From assembly GCA_036403815.1 (NCBI GenBank), contig DASWQH010000081.1:1-64000 (forward strand): a stretch of 64,000 nt of DNA, in the 5' to 3' direction. Below, piece after piece: positions 32,764 to 42,645 of the stretch (positions within the stretch are counted from its first letter, which is position 1; the number at the start of each line of letters is the position of its first letter). A model generated the notes under the pieces. The model ran no database searches. It saw nothing but the letters and a program-made list of their open reading frames with translations, and was not told the DNA's origin. The DNA is from JACVRN01 sp036403815. GTDB lineage: Bacteria > Acidobacteriota > Blastocatellia > Pyrinomonadales > Pyrinomonadaceae. Position numbers and translations under genes: made by a program.

Positions 32764-34151
32764 TCACGACCTACTTCATAGAGTTTACTTATCTGGCCGC
32801 TTCCATCCTCTTCATACTCGGATTGAAGGGCTTGACCCATCCCGAAACAGCCAAGCGCGGCATGCATCTGGCAGAGTTCGGGATGCTGATGGCGATCATC
32901 GGGACGCTTCTACATCGTGAGATAATCAGCTACGAATGGATAATCGCGGGGCTTGTCTTAGGCGGAGGCATAGGCGGGGCTATGGCCTACTGGGTTCCTA
33001 TGACGGCGATGCCGCAGCGGACTGCCCTCTCGCACGCTTTCGGCGCGCTCGCCGCCGCGCTCGTAGGCATCTCGGAATACTACCGCCATAGCATAGACCC
33101 CACTGCTTCAATCGAAGGATTGAAGATGACAGCCCTGAGCTTTGAAGTCATGCTCGGCGCATTGACGACTACAGGCAGCCTCATAGCCTTCGCAAAATTG
33201 CAGGGGATGGTGCGCGGCACGCCCATGACATTCAAGGGGCAGAACGTCTTTAACATGATGCTGCTCGCCGTCATCCTCAGCTTGTTCGTCTACCTTATTT
33301 TTGTGCCGACTGCCGGTGCGGCGTTTTATACCATGATGGGACTGTCGTTCGTCTTCGGAGTGATGCTGGTGATTCCGATTGGCGCAGCGGATATGCCCGT
33401 GGTGATGTCGCTGCTGAATTCTTACGCTGGCCTGGCCGCCGCCGCAACCGGCTTTGCCCTCTCGAACAACGTGCTGATTATAGCGGGCACGCTCGACGGC
33501 TTCTCCGGGTTCATTCTCTCTATACTGATGTGCCGCGCTATGAATCGCTCTATGACGAATGTGCTCTTCGGCGCGTTCGGCAGCGAGACGACTTCCGCTC
33601 TGGTCGAAGGCGAACAGGGAGTGATGCGAGAGGTCAGCCCCGAAGATGTGGCTGTGCAGTTGGCTTACGCCCGTCAGGTCGTGTTCGTTCCCGGTTACGG
33701 GATGGCTACGGCGCAGGCGCAGTATGCCGTCAGGGAACTGGCGAACACGCTTGAAGACAGAGGCGTTTCGGTTAAGTATGCGATTCATCCTGTGGCGGGA
33801 CGCATGCCCGGCCACATGAACGTGCTGCTGGCGGAGGCGAACGTTCCCTACTCTGCGCTGTACGAGCTTGAGCAGATCAATCCTGAGTTTCCTCAAACGG
33901 ATGTGGCCGTAGTCATAGGCGCAAACGATGTCGTCAACCCGGACGCGCGCGACAACCCGCAAAGCCCGATTGCCGGAATGCCGATTCTGGAGGTTGACCG
34001 CGCACGCTCCGTAGTGGTCTTGAAGCGCGGCAAAGGAAAAGGCTTTTCGGGTCTAGAGAACCCCCTCTTCTTCAAAGCCGTCACGGGCATGCTCTACGGC
34101 GACGCCAAAGATTCCCTGGTGAGGCTCACGCAAGCCGTACAGCAAGCATAA
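32760..34151 (+). CDS. pntB: Transhydrogenase beta subunit
   Basis: This 463-residue protein has about nine transmembrane helices, then the cytoplasmic NADP-binding domain III (FVPGYGMATAQAQYAVRELANTLEDRGVSVKYAIHPVAGRMPGHMNVLLAEANVPY). It completes the proton-translocating transhydrogenase. It is translationally coupled to pntAB by an ATGA overlap. The length is typical of three-gene systems. Inverted repeats follow the stop, starting about 55 bases downstream. Confidence 0.93.
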   Translation: MITTYFIEFTYLAASILFILGLKGLTHPETAKRGMHLAEFGMLMAIIGTLLHREIISYEWIIAGLVLGGGIGGAMAYWVPMTAMPQRTALSHAFGALAAALVGISEYYRHSIDPTASIEGLKMTALSFEVMLGALTTTGSLIAFAKLQGMVRGTPMTFKGQNVFNMMLLAVILSLFVYLIFVPTAGAAFYTMMGLSFVFGVMLVIPIGAADMPVVMSLLNSYAGLAAAATGFALSNNVLIIAGTLDGFSGFILSILMCRAMNRSMTNVLFGAFGSETTSALVEGEQGVMREVSPEDVAVQLAYARQVVFVPGYGMATAQAQYAVRELANTLEDRGVSVKYAIHPVAGRMPGHMNVLLAEANVPYSALYELEQINPEFPQTDVAVVIGANDVVNPDARDNPQSPIAGMPILEVDRARSVVVLKRGKGKGFSGLENPLFFKAVTGMLYGDAKDSLVRLTQAVQQA

Positions 34152-34205
34152 GAGCAAGGATGAAAATGTAACTATTCAAACGTCAGGCGCGATATAAAAA
34201 GAACG

Positions 34206-34294
34206 AACCACAAATCAACACTAAACGACACGAAAAAGTAGCAGGGTCAGAAGGTACGCTCTCTTTTCGTGTCGTTTAGTGTGATTTAGTGGTT
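34206..34294. repeat. Inverted repeat with 31-base arms (ACTAAACGACACG type)
   Basis: Arms at 34206-34236 and 34264-34294 are nearly perfect complements around CACTAAACGACACGAAAA. This resembles the 'ACCACGAAA.ACACGAAA' repeats seen in many bacterial genomes. No clear 7-base register is visible. Confidence 0.85.
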
Positions 34295-34427
34295 AAGCTT
34301 TTTCTCCTCTCTGCGTTTCGGCCTCAGAATATGGCGTTTCGTCACATTTCCCTGGGCGAGTTAAGATAGCAGAGTTAGAATCCGCTGATTTTGGTGTCTG
34401 GAAAATAGCGGCTGGCAGCGCGTCCGG

Positions 34428-34501
34428 GTCAGTACCGCCTGCGGTAGCGGGCGGGTCGTATCGTCGCTAAGAACCCGCCCGCTACCGCAGGCGGTACTGA
34501 C
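34428..34501. repeat. Perfect 29-base-arm inverted repeat (GTCAGTACCGCCTGCG family, copy 1)
   Basis: Arms 34428-34456 and 34473-34501 are exact complements with a 16-base loop. The same outer text recurs at 44441 and 61408 with a different middle but preserved pairing. Confidence 0.92.
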
Positions 34502-34684
34502 ATGTATATGCCGTCGGCTATAAGCGGGGCTGCTGTAGATTTCATTCTTTGAAGCAACCTTCTGAAGCGTTCTCCCGTACTACATCGGTCTTCAAACATC
34601 GCGGCGAACCGTCTAGGCTCTGGTCATCATCGAATGCCTTCACATCGCGCAATAATTCTATAACTCGTTTTTGATGGAGGAAAA

Positions 34685-36379
34685 ATGCGAAGATTTGTAA
34701 CCGTACTTGTGCTTAACCTTGCGATGCTCGCCCCCTTGCCTGTTGTTACACAGGCGCAGCGTAGAAGCGGCCAGCAAGCTACTGCTACAGCTACCGCTAC
34801 AGCGCCCGGTCGGCGAGCCGCCGAACAGATTACGGCGGCGCAGTTGAAAGACTATCTCACCTTCGTCGCTTCCGACCTGATGGAGGGACGCGACACGCCT
34901 TCGCGCGGCCTTGATATGACGGCGCAATTCATCGCCATGAATCTTTCGCGCTGGGGCATTCGGCCAGCAGGCGATAATGGAACCTACTTTCAGAAAATCG
35001 CTCTACGCCGCACAAGGTTGAACTCCTCGCAGACGAGCGTAGAGATAGCAGGCCAGAAGTACAAATATGGCGATGATTATCTGGCGCAGCTTTCCTCTGC
35101 GGGCACAAGCGGCGCTGCTGTGGGAACCGGCACGGGCGCGGTCGTCTACGTGGGCAACGGCTGGGTGTTAAAGGCCAAGAACATGGACGCGTATCAGGGC
35201 GTAGACGTGAAAGGCAAGATAATGCTCGTGGCGGGCAGTGGTCTACCGCGCGGAGTGACCTTCGACGACATCAACGCGGGCAAGCGCGGTCAGGATTGGT
35301 CAGACCCTACGACTTACGCGGTCGCACATGGCGCGAAGGGCATTATCTATATTCCCGGCTTTCAGAACCTTGCTTTCTGGAATCGCACGCGCCAGAACGC
35401 GGAAGAGCGCGGCTCAATCGTAGTCGAAAAGTTTCAAAACCCGGCTAATGCTTCGGGCAGCGTTCCGGCAGTGGTCGCCTCGCTTTCGATGCTCAACACG
35501 CTCATGCGCGGCGAACGCAGAAGCGCGTCCGATCTTTATGAAAAAGCGGTTGCGGGCGACCCCGGCACAGCATTCGATTTAGACGCTAACAAGAAAGCTA
35601 CACTCAACGTCGCAATGCAAGTGGACGTGGTGACGACGCAGAATGTGGTGGGCATCTGGGAAGGAAGCGACCCTGTGCTCAAGAACGAGTATGTTGCCAT
35701 CGGCGCGCACTACGATCACGTAGGCATCGGAACGCCTGTGAATGGCGATGCCATCTACAACGGCGCAGACGATGACGGGTCTGGAACTGTCTCTGTGCTC
35801 GCTATGGCCGAAGCCTTCGCGCACAACCCGCGCCCGAAACGCTCCATTATCTTCGTCTGGCATTGCGGCGAAGAGAAGGGACTCTGGGGGTCGCGCTACT
35901 TCACGGAAAATCCAACCGTGCCCTTGAACCAGATAGTCACGCAGCTCAACATAGACATGATCGGCAGAAGCAAAGCTGAGGGCAACACGAACCCCCGGAA
36001 CGCATCGCTTTCAGGGCCGAACGAAATCTACGTCATCGGCTCGAAAATGATGAGCACGGAGCTGGGCGCATTGTCGGATCGCATCAACCAGTCGTATTTG
36101 AACATCAACTATAATTTCAAGTACGACGACCCGAAAGACCCTAATCAGTTCTTCTTCCGCTCGGATCACTACAACTATGCGCGCAAGGGTATTCCCATCA
36201 TCTTCTTCTTCGACGGCGAGCACGAAGACTATCACCGTCCCGGCGACGAGGTTTCAAAGATTGATTTCCAGAAAATGGAAAAAGTCTCGCGCACAATCTT
36301 CCTCACCGGCTGGGAGATAGCCAACCTCGCCACTCGCCCGAAGGTAGATAAGCAACTGCCTTCGGAGTTGAATCAGTAG
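34685..36379 (+). CDS. Exported M28-family metallopeptidase
   Basis: This 564-residue protein has a signal peptide (LVLNLAMLAPLPVVTQAQ, cut near 25) and a PA-like domain in the middle. The peptidase follows with HYDHVG (about 342), NGADDDGSGTVSVLAMAEAF, HCGEEKGLWGSRYF (Glu-Glu pair) and LNIDMIGRS. The final zinc ligand lies in GEHEDYHRPGDE. Such peptidases act on peptides in the periplasm or outside. All metal ligands are present. The ribosome-binding site is GGAGG six bases before the ATG. Confidence 0.88.
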   Translation: MRRFVTVLVLNLAMLAPLPVVTQAQRRSGQQATATATATAPGRRAAEQITAAQLKDYLTFVASDLMEGRDTPSRGLDMTAQFIAMNLSRWGIRPAGDNGTYFQKIALRRTRLNSSQTSVEIAGQKYKYGDDYLAQLSSAGTSGAAVGTGTGAVVYVGNGWVLKAKNMDAYQGVDVKGKIMLVAGSGLPRGVTFDDINAGKRGQDWSDPTTYAVAHGAKGIIYIPGFQNLAFWNRTRQNAEERGSIVVEKFQNPANASGSVPAVVASLSMLNTLMRGERRSASDLYEKAVAGDPGTAFDLDANKKATLNVAMQVDVVTTQNVVGIWEGSDPVLKNEYVAIGAHYDHVGIGTPVNGDAIYNGADDDGSGTVSVLAMAEAFAHNPRPKRSIIFVWHCGEEKGLWGSRYFTENPTVPLNQIVTQLNIDMIGRSKAEGNTNPRNASLSGPNEIYVIGSKMMSTELGALSDRINQSYLNINYNFKYDDPKDPNQFFFRSDHYNYARKGIPIIFFFDGEHEDYHRPGDEVSKIDFQKMEKVSRTIFLTGWEIANLATRPKVDKQLPSELNQ

Positions 36380-36430
36380 TTGATTCAATGTTGAATGCTT
36401 GTCGTTTTGAGCTTCAACGCGGTAACGTAA

Positions 36431-36586
36431 AAGCTTCGTAGGAGCTTTATGTTTATAGATTCCTCGTTATAACGCAGAATAAGCTCCGTAGGAGCGACAT
36501 GTTCTCAAGTCAATTACATGTCGCTCCTACGGAGCTTATTCTTTTCCCATAACTGTGCTCTATAAACATCCGGCTCCTACGGAGCC
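36431..36586. repeat. Nested inverted repeats of the GCTCCGTAGGAGC family
   Basis: The inner pair (36477-36502 with 36516-36541) is a perfect inverted repeat around GCTCCGTAGGAGCGACATGT. The outer pair (about 36431-36458 with 36560-36586) includes TATAAACAT...GGCTCCTACGGAGCC and is imperfect. Each unit is itself a small palindrome. A related copy is at 49597-49704. It lies between two converging genes. Confidence 0.85.
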
Positions 36587-36607
36587 AGGAATATTTTCTC
36601 AACCTCG

Positions 36608-39600
36608 CTATCTCCACTCGCCGAACTGCTCGCGCATCAGATTTCGTCTTTCCTGAAAACGCTTGCGCATCAGTAGGAACTGCTCGCGCCTGTATTCGAG
36701 TGTGCCGAAGATGATGAGCAGGAGCGCGCCGACGGTCATCAGGTAATACTTGAGCGGCACTTGCAGCCAGTCCACGGTCGTCAGCGTTAAAACAGAAAGC
36801 TCCATGATGAGCGCAACGGAGCCGGTTATCACTGGCGCGCGCATTCTGCCCACGACGCCGTAGAGTACAAGCGCAAGGGAAGCGCCGAGCACTGCGACAT
36901 CGCGCCACGGAGCCGGGCTGTCCAACAGAAGACGAAACTCCAGCGAGCGCGCAAGCAGCGGCACTGACAGCAGCACACTTCCCACCCACAACAGCGCGCC
37001 GACATCATGGTCGTACTCCTCCCAGGCGCGCCTGTGAGACAGATAAGCGATGATTAGAATCAGCACGGCGATGGGCGTGGAATAAACTTCCGCATCGCCC
37101 AGGGGATGGAAACCTGCGCGCAGGCTTACGAGCATGATTGCTACGACCGAGACCCAAAGCCCCGCGCGAAAATAGAGAACGCTTGCGCGGCCTCTGGAAA
37201 AGATGCTGGCGGCGAAAGAGAAAAGCGCAACCGCTCCGGCGGTCAGCGAGGGCGAGAGAAGATGCGCGTCGCCCACCTGTAAATAAGGGCTTGCCTGAAC
37301 GAGAGCGGCTAGAAGAGAAAGCGAGAGCGACGCCACGGCTGCTTCGTTTAGAGGCGCTCGCAGCCACTCCGGGGCACGCGCGTACCGGCTCAGTATAAAA
37401 AAGATTGGGAAGAGCGTGAGCGCAAACAGAAGAATGAGCCATTCGGGGTCAACGCGAAGAGCTATGAGAAGAGCGATGAGAAATGCGCTCAGGTGCGCGC
37501 ATGCGACGCGTACAGGCCATACGCTGCGCGTCTGAGATGCGCGCTCGACCCAGTAAAGCAGCGCGAGCAGAAGAACGGAGGGCGCGCCGAAGCCGCCGGT
37601 AGTGATGCGCGTGAAAGCTGTTATCAACCAGAGCAGCGCACATACGACGACCGTCGAATCGAGCACCACGCGAATCGCTTTCATAAGAGAAGCCCGCGCG
37701 CTACGCTCCGCTTCCGTCTCCGTCTCCGTGCGTAACAGGCGCACGCACGCGCTCTCTAACAGGAAAGCGAAGACGATTACGCCCGCGGCAATCGGCCACG
37801 CCGCAGGCCACGCGCTGAACTTTTGCAGCGTGTCCAAGAGGACTGCCGTCATGATGACTGCGCCCAGAGTGCCGAGCGCGGCTCCGTAAACGGAGCGCGA
37901 GCGCACAGCGCGCAACGCGCCGTAAAGCACAACTCCACCTAGAGCCACGATAGCGGACGAGCGCGACCCTTCGTCGCTCGTCAAGTGAATAATAAGCGCC
38001 AGTAAACTTCCCCAGAATAGCAGCAGTAGAACAAGCACGTCCGCCACACGCCTGAAGGGAGTTGAGAGTTGCGTTTCACGATTCAGCTTTACTGTTAGCT
38101 CCGCCGCAGCGAAAAGCAGTAGCGGCCATGCCGCGCAAAGTAGTGTGGTAAGGGTCTCGGATTTAAGGGATGCGGTTGCTAAAGCTACAAAGTAGCTCGC
38201 GCTAAAATAGAGCGCGGCAAGATGGGCGACCGCCGTTTGCTCTGTATGAGAGCCGAATCGCTGCGCGCTCAGCGCGGCAAAGCTCGCGGCAATCAGCGCC
38301 AGACTAGCGCTCTGTGTCGCCGTGAAGGTTGCTGCGTTCAACAGAACAGAGACACACGCGATTGCCAGAAGGATGCAGACCATCAGGCTTGCAAGATGAA
38401 GCGGCTGCGTGAGCGCGTGAGAGCTAGAAGTGCGCGCGCCGAGCGCGGCCAGGAATGTTACGAGCGCCAACGTCAAAAGCTCTGCCTGCGACGTTAGTCT
38501 GAGACCGTCACAGGCCGTCCAGATGGTCAGGAAAAAGAGAAGCGCGCTCGTGGTGTAAAAGGCTGCGCTCCATCTGGTATAAACGTAGCGTCCCGCGAAC
38601 CATAGAGCGTAAGCGCTCGCCGCCAGAATCATGAGCGCTATGCTCGCATCATACGTGCTTGAGCGCAGACGAAAGATGCCGTCGTAAAAAGAGGGTGCAT
38701 CCGACATGAAGCGCAGGGGCATGTAGATAACTGCGCTCAAAGCCACGAAGGCCAGAGCGGTGCGCGCAAGCGGCACGCTCCACAGCTCACGACTCCAGAG
38801 ACCCCTACGCGCTCTGCTTCCTGCGCGCTCTGATTCTTCAACTTCTTCCGGCTCATCTACGCTCTCCTCTTTTGCCGGAAAAAGATGCGAGAGATGAAGG
38901 AAGACGAGCGAGGCCGTCATGAGCGAGAGCGCGTAGAGGCCAAAGGCTCGCGGCGCGTCACGCAGGATGAGCGCCCAGAGGGTTGCGATGCTTGCCACGC
39001 ACGATAGGTAAACATACAGACGCTCGCGCAGGATGGCCGCCGTGTACGCATAAAGAAGTGTGCAGAAGGCGCAGACGACCCAGGCGCGGCCTTGATTCTC
39101 GATTAATCCTGAGCGCACAAGGAACCAGAAGTTGACGGGCACCAGAAGCGAGCCTGCAAGCGTGAGCGCCCGTCCAGTCCAGCGTTGCCGCGTTCGCAGG
39201 ATTGTGTACCAGCCGGAGACTATGAAGGTCGCCGTCCCGAAGGCCAGGAGTCCTGCCTGCACCAGAGGCTCTTGCAGCTTTAGATAAAGAAGATCGCGCA
39301 GCCAGATGACGATGCCTACGACCAGCATCGCCGCGCCCGTGTAGAGCAGTAGACGCAGGGTGTGCGGGTCGGCCAGACGCTCAAGCAGCGTGCGTTGCGG
39401 TCTCTGTATAACGGGTGGCGGCTGAAAGCGAAGCTGTGCGGGCGCAGGCGGGCGCGCCGGAAAGGCTACGAATTGTGATTCACCCGGCGCAGTCTCTTCA
39501 TGCTGAGGCGGCGCTGTTTGTGTTTGCCCTGTGTAAGCTTGCTCCGCGTGCGACGTTTCTGTTTGCGTAGACGGCGGGCGTTCATTAGCCGAATCGGTCG

Positions 39601-39898
39601 CTGGCTGCTTTAACTTTTCATCGAGCCGCGCTGCAAGCTCGCGTCGTAAACGGTCGCGCCTGCGTTCGTAAACTCCGCGAAGGTGATTCGCCTGTTCGGG
39701 AGCGAGCTGGCCGGACGATGTCCACCGCGCAAGCTCGGAAAGAAGATAGAGCACACTGCGCAGCTCCTCTTCTTCGCGCGTGTGAGCGTCGTCTAGCTGC
39801 GCTCCGCAAACGGGGCAGAAGCGTTGGGCAGAATCCAGAAGGGCGCGGCAGATGGGGCAGTGCGCCGTGTCTGTACGAGGAGGCTGCGATAGTTGCAT
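36608..39898 (-). CDS. Very large multispanning membrane protein with N-terminal zinc ribbon
   Basis: This 1096-residue protein opens with CPIC...CPVC zinc-ribbon pairs (about 18-36). A helical soluble part with Arg/Glu-rich coiled-coil text follows (43-100), then a Pro/Thr/Gln linker (about 100-165). Over twenty hydrophobic helices come next, and it ends with a short basic tail. No transport or enzyme motif is recognised; it recalls DUF2157/DUF2339-like integral proteins only in overall plan. It is by far the longest of four zinc-ribbon membrane proteins here. It runs leftward into a nested repeat. Confidence 0.7.
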   Translation of the reverse strand: MQLSQPPRTDTAHCPICRALLDSAQRFCPVCGAQLDDAHTREEEELRSVLYLLSELARWTSSGQLAPEQANHLRGVYERRRDRLRRELAARLDEKLKQPATDSANERPPSTQTETSHAEQAYTGQTQTAPPQHEETAPGESQFVAFPARPPAPAQLRFQPPPVIQRPQRTLLERLADPHTLRLLLYTGAAMLVVGIVIWLRDLLYLKLQEPLVQAGLLAFGTATFIVSGWYTILRTRQRWTGRALTLAGSLLVPVNFWFLVRSGLIENQGRAWVVCAFCTLLYAYTAAILRERLYVYLSCVASIATLWALILRDAPRAFGLYALSLMTASLVFLHLSHLFPAKEESVDEPEEVEESERAGSRARRGLWSRELWSVPLARTALAFVALSAVIYMPLRFMSDAPSFYDGIFRLRSSTYDASIALMILAASAYALWFAGRYVYTRWSAAFYTTSALLFFLTIWTACDGLRLTSQAELLTLALVTFLAALGARTSSSHALTQPLHLASLMVCILLAIACVSVLLNAATFTATQSASLALIAASFAALSAQRFGSHTEQTAVAHLAALYFSASYFVALATASLKSETLTTLLCAAWPLLLFAAAELTVKLNRETQLSTPFRRVADVLVLLLLFWGSLLALIIHLTSDEGSRSSAIVALGGVVLYGALRAVRSRSVYGAALGTLGAVIMTAVLLDTLQKFSAWPAAWPIAAGVIVFAFLLESACVRLLRTETETEAERSARASLMKAIRVVLDSTVVVCALLWLITAFTRITTGGFGAPSVLLLALLYWVERASQTRSVWPVRVACAHLSAFLIALLIALRVDPEWLILLFALTLFPIFFILSRYARAPEWLRAPLNEAAVASLSLSLLAALVQASPYLQVGDAHLLSPSLTAGAVALFSFAASIFSRGRASVLYFRAGLWVSVVAIMLVSLRAGFHPLGDAEVYSTPIAVLILIIAYLSHRRAWEEYDHDVGALLWVGSVLLSVPLLARSLEFRLLLDSPAPWRDVAVLGASLALVLYGVVGRMRAPVITGSVALIMELSVLTLTTVDWLQVPLKYYLMTVGALLLIIFGTLEYRREQFLLMRKRFQERRNLMREQFGEWR

Positions 39899-39945
39899 AA
39901 AATCTAAAAGGCTATGGGAACGTTAAGCCTAACAGCGCCTGACAA

Positions 39946-40794
39946 TCATGCGCGCTGGCGTTCGCGCGAAGCCGTCAGACGGCGATAGGCTTCCGAGCGG
40001 CTCAAGCCCATCTCGCGCGCCACGCGCTTGAGCGCCGCTCGCGCATCCAGACCTTCGCCTTCGAGCGCTGCCACACGCGCCGCTACATCTTCTGCGGAAT
40101 CAGCCTGTGCCTCTTCCAGAACATGGCGGTCTATGACGACGACCATCTCGCCGCGCGCCGTATCGGTCGAGCCGAAATGCGCCGCCAGCACACTCAAGCG
40201 ACCGCGCACAATCTCTTCATGTAGCTTGGTCAACTCGCGGGCGACGACAGCTTCGCGCTCGCCCAGAATCTCTCTAGCGTCCTGTAAAGATTCGGCCACG
40301 CGATGCGGCGCTTCATAGAAGACCAGCGTGGACGGGATGGCGCGCACCTCTGTCAAACGCGCGCGGCGCTGGGTTGAGCGCGCAGGCAGAAAGCCGCCGA
40401 AGAAGAATTCATCCGTCGGAAGCCCCGAAGCGACGAGCGCCGAGACGAAAGCGGTCGCTCCCGGTATGGGCACAACCTGTGCGCCGCGCTCTGCCGCAAG
40501 ACGCGCAAGACGAAAGCCCGGATCGCTGATGGCTGGCGTGCCTGCGTCGGAAACGAGTGCAATGCTCTTTCCCTCTTCAATCATCAGGACGAATTCACTA
40601 GCGCGCGCTCTTTCGTTGTGCTCGTGATAGCTGGTGAGCTTCCCCTTTATCCCGTAGTGATCCAGAAGCACGCGCGTGTGCCGCGTATCTTCGCAGGCGA
40701 TGATGTCCACTTCCCTGAGCACACGCAGGGCGCGCAGGGTGATGTCTTCGAGATTGCCTATGGGCGTCGCCACCAGATAAAGAGTGCCTGCCAT
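39946..40794 (-). CDS. rsmI: 16S rRNA 2'-O-methyltransferase RsmI
   Basis: This 282-residue protein has the RsmI opening LYLVATPIGNLEDITLRALRVLREVDIIACEDTRHTRVLL (5-44), then SYHEHNE, SDAGTPAISDPGFRLA and PIPGATAFVSALVASGLPT, with VFYEAPHRV. It methylates C1402 of 16S rRNA at the ribose. The length is standard. It is preceded on its strand by the gene at 40933, with a perfect palindrome in between. Gene neighbours give no operon hint. Confidence 0.93.
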   Translation of the reverse strand: MAGTLYLVATPIGNLEDITLRALRVLREVDIIACEDTRHTRVLLDHYGIKGKLTSYHEHNERARASEFVLMIEEGKSIALVSDAGTPAISDPGFRLARLAAERGAQVVPIPGATAFVSALVASGLPTDEFFFGGFLPARSTQRRARLTEVRAIPSTLVFYEAPHRVAESLQDAREILGEREAVVARELTKLHEEIVRGRLSVLAAHFGSTDTARGEMVVVIDRHVLEEAQADSAEDVAARVAALEGEGLDARAALKRVAREMGLSRSEAYRRLTASRERQRA

Positions 40795-40829
40795 ACGCTC
40801 TTATTGTGGCATCTCTACACGGAAAATGC

Positions 40830-40875
40830 GAAAGCTTGCGGCTTGCCTTACATGTAAGGCAAGCCGCAAGCTTTC
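40830..40875. repeat. 46-base perfect palindrome
   Basis: The whole segment is its own reverse complement around a central CATG, with text GAAAGCTTGCGGCTTGCC on each side. It has no unpaired loop of its own. It sits behind the leftward small exported protein and ahead of rsmI, so it could be a terminator (GCATTTTCC follows on the minus strand) or a recombination-prone element. Confidence 0.92.
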
Positions 40876-40932
40876 TCCCCCTTAGCCCGAACTTTTCCAG
40901 CGCTCGATTATTTGTGAAGGACTTAAGCGCCC

Positions 40933-41475
40933 TTACCAGTTTCGGCCATAGCCGAAGTCGCCGCTACGGAAGCCGTAGGCGTTGGAAATTACCCTTAGCT
41001 CCTGTCGAATCTGCGCCCAGTCGGATACGGCGCGAGAATCAGAGAATCGTACGCGAGACATTATGCCGTCAATGCGTGCGCCAAGCTGCAAGAGATTGCG
41101 CGCCGCGCTGGTCGAGCGGTAAAGGTTGCGTGCATCGCCCAGGCGATCTCTGAAATCGTCTGCCGCATTGCGGAAATCGCGTGCAACATCGTTGATGCGG
41201 TCTTCACGGAACGAGCCGTTGGCGCGGCTGCGGTCGAGCGAGCGATCAAGGTCTCTCTCGAACTGCCTGCTCAGGTTGTTGACGCGTCGCGCGCTGTTGC
41301 GTAGGCGTTCGCGCTGATAGCGATTGTAGTCGTCGTTTCGTCTTCCATTGTCGCGACCGTTATCACGGTCTTGCCACCACGGATTGTAACCCTGTGCTGC
41401 CGCCATTGCGGGAAGAGATAAAACAATGAAAGCGGCTAGAATGACGGTCGGGATGATTCTGCGTCGTATAGCCAT
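40933..41475 (-). CDS. Small exported Arg/Asp/Asn-rich protein
   Basis: This 180-residue protein has a signal peptide (IIPTVILAAFIVLSLPAMAAAQ, cut near 28). The mature chain is rich in Arg, Asp and Asn (WWQDRDNGRDNGRRNDDYNRYQRERL, then RDFRNAADDFRDRLGDARNLYRSTSAARNLLQ). It probably forms helices and lies in the periplasm. No known motif is visible. It lies alone between two leftward genes, each with repeat DNA nearby. Confidence 0.65.
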   Translation of the reverse strand: MAIRRRIIPTVILAAFIVLSLPAMAAAQGYNPWWQDRDNGRDNGRRNDDYNRYQRERLRNSARRVNNLSRQFERDLDRSLDRSRANGSFREDRINDVARDFRNAADDFRDRLGDARNLYRSTSAARNLLQLGARIDGIMSRVRFSDSRAVSDWAQIRQELRVISNAYGFRSGDFGYGRNW

Positions 41476-41857
41476 AACTCTAATGCTCCTTCAAGAATTT
41501 TTTTAGCGACCCGTCCTGCTTTTGAAAGTTATCTCTACAGCCGGAATGGGGGGCGCGCGGTTCTATTGATTTTCAAGGGATGCATCGCGTGGAAGGCTTT
41601 TCGCCTGATGCAGCCGCCTTTCTGGAAGAGCGACATGGCAAGAGGTGTGCCGCCCGCGACCCATGAATAGAAATGTGATTGAACCTGTATGCAGGAAAGC
41701 GGCGAAACATCACGCGTAGCGCGAATTTAACAGTGGATTCGACTCAAGCGTTAAAGCGCTGGCACACGGCGCGTCTATCTTCCAAACCGTGCATCATACG
41801 CCGCATATCGTCAGGGATGTGACGGAATAGCTTTTGTTTTGAGGGAATGAGAGTGAA
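41476..41857. other. Gene-free gap, nothing recognised
   Basis: The 382 bases between the small exported protein and the hypothetical protein at 41858 show no gene, repeat or hairpin I can support. They should include the leftward promoter of the exported-protein gene. Confidence 0.5.
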
Positions 41858-42376
41858 TTAACCCAGTAGCTTGTAGATGTGCTGGCCGACGCGCCCTTCC
41901 AGTAAGCGTATGCGCGTACCTGTCTTTTCCATCACAAGCCACTGCGGCCTGTTATCTTCCGCGTAGACGAGCAGCAATTCTTCATCCGCTTTAGGCAGGC
42001 CGAAGTGTCGTATGCGCGCAGAAGCAAGGCCGCCGCCCCGCACTATGCCGTCACGCGGCGCGCGCGGCCATCCGGCCTCTATCATAATGGAGCGCACGCC
42101 GAGGTGAAGCGTCAGAAGCGTTCCGACCATCGTCGAGTTGCCCAATTGGAAGCGATGCGCTTCTCTTCGCTCAATGCGTATGCTGGCACCGCTTCGATTG
42201 GCGCGACCCGCGTGCTCTATGAAGGTAGAGAACAACCAGTCTGCGCCCGCCGTGCGCGCAAAGTCGTTCGTCTGGCGAAGCGAGAGATATTCCGTGACAT
42301 CCCCGCGTCCACGCGCACGCGCCGCAGCTTCGGCCTCTGCCAGCACACGCGCCCACTCTTCATCAAACTCGCTCAT
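41858..42376 (-). CDS. Hypothetical soluble protein, 172 residues
   Basis: The N-terminus is helical (DEEWARVLAEAEAAARARGRGDVTEYLSLRQ), followed by a mixed alpha/beta part ending in RIRLLEGRVGQHIYKLLG. There is no signal peptide, cysteine or known motif. Its ATG lies six bases from an inverted repeat. I cannot assign a function. Confidence 0.6.
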   Translation of the reverse strand: MSEFDEEWARVLAEAEAAARARGRGDVTEYLSLRQTNDFARTAGADWLFSTFIEHAGRANRSGASIRIERREAHRFQLGNSTMVGTLLTLHLGVRSIMIEAGWPRAPRDGIVRGGGLASARIRHFGLPKADEELLLVYAEDNRPQWLVMEKTGTRIRLLEGRVGQHIYKLLG

Positions 42377-42381
42377 AAATG

Positions 42382-42468
42382 GAATCGTAAATCGAAAACG
42401 CGTGAATCGTAAATAGTAGAAGACGGCTTTTCTCTATTGACCATTCACGATTTACGATTTACGCGCTT
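42382..42468. repeat. Inverted repeat of 7-base units, ATCGTAA/ACGATTT type
   Basis: The left arm 42382-42416 (ATCGTAA, ATCGAAA, ACGCGTG, AATCGTA) and right arm 42434-42468 (ACGATTT, ACGATTT, ACGCGCT) are imperfect complements. A T-rich tandem of the TTTTGCC type (about 42475-42500) follows, as does CCTGCTTTT, the AAAAGCAGG word on the other strand. Confidence 0.72.
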
Positions 42469-42645
42469 TCCTGCTTTTGCCTTTTTCCTTTTGCCTTCTG
42501 TTTGATGTTATCATGCCGCCCCGCGAGTCGTAGTTGAATATATAGAGCGGTTCGTCCGAGAACGGCTCAATCAAAAAACACATCCGGGCTGAAATCTTGA
42601 AGTCTCTTATCGCGCAATTTAATTCCTGTCTCGAACGGTGAAATC

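Larger units (their letters stand above)
34152..34684. other. Gene-free gap holding two unrelated inverted repeats
   Basis: The 533 bases after pntB hold the repeats listed at 34206-34294 and 34428-34501. Otherwise I see no gene. A start-proximal GGAGG (about 34676-34680) belongs to the following M28 peptidase. AGAGCAAGGATG right after the pntB stop resembles the border word next to other repeats. Confidence 0.6.
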
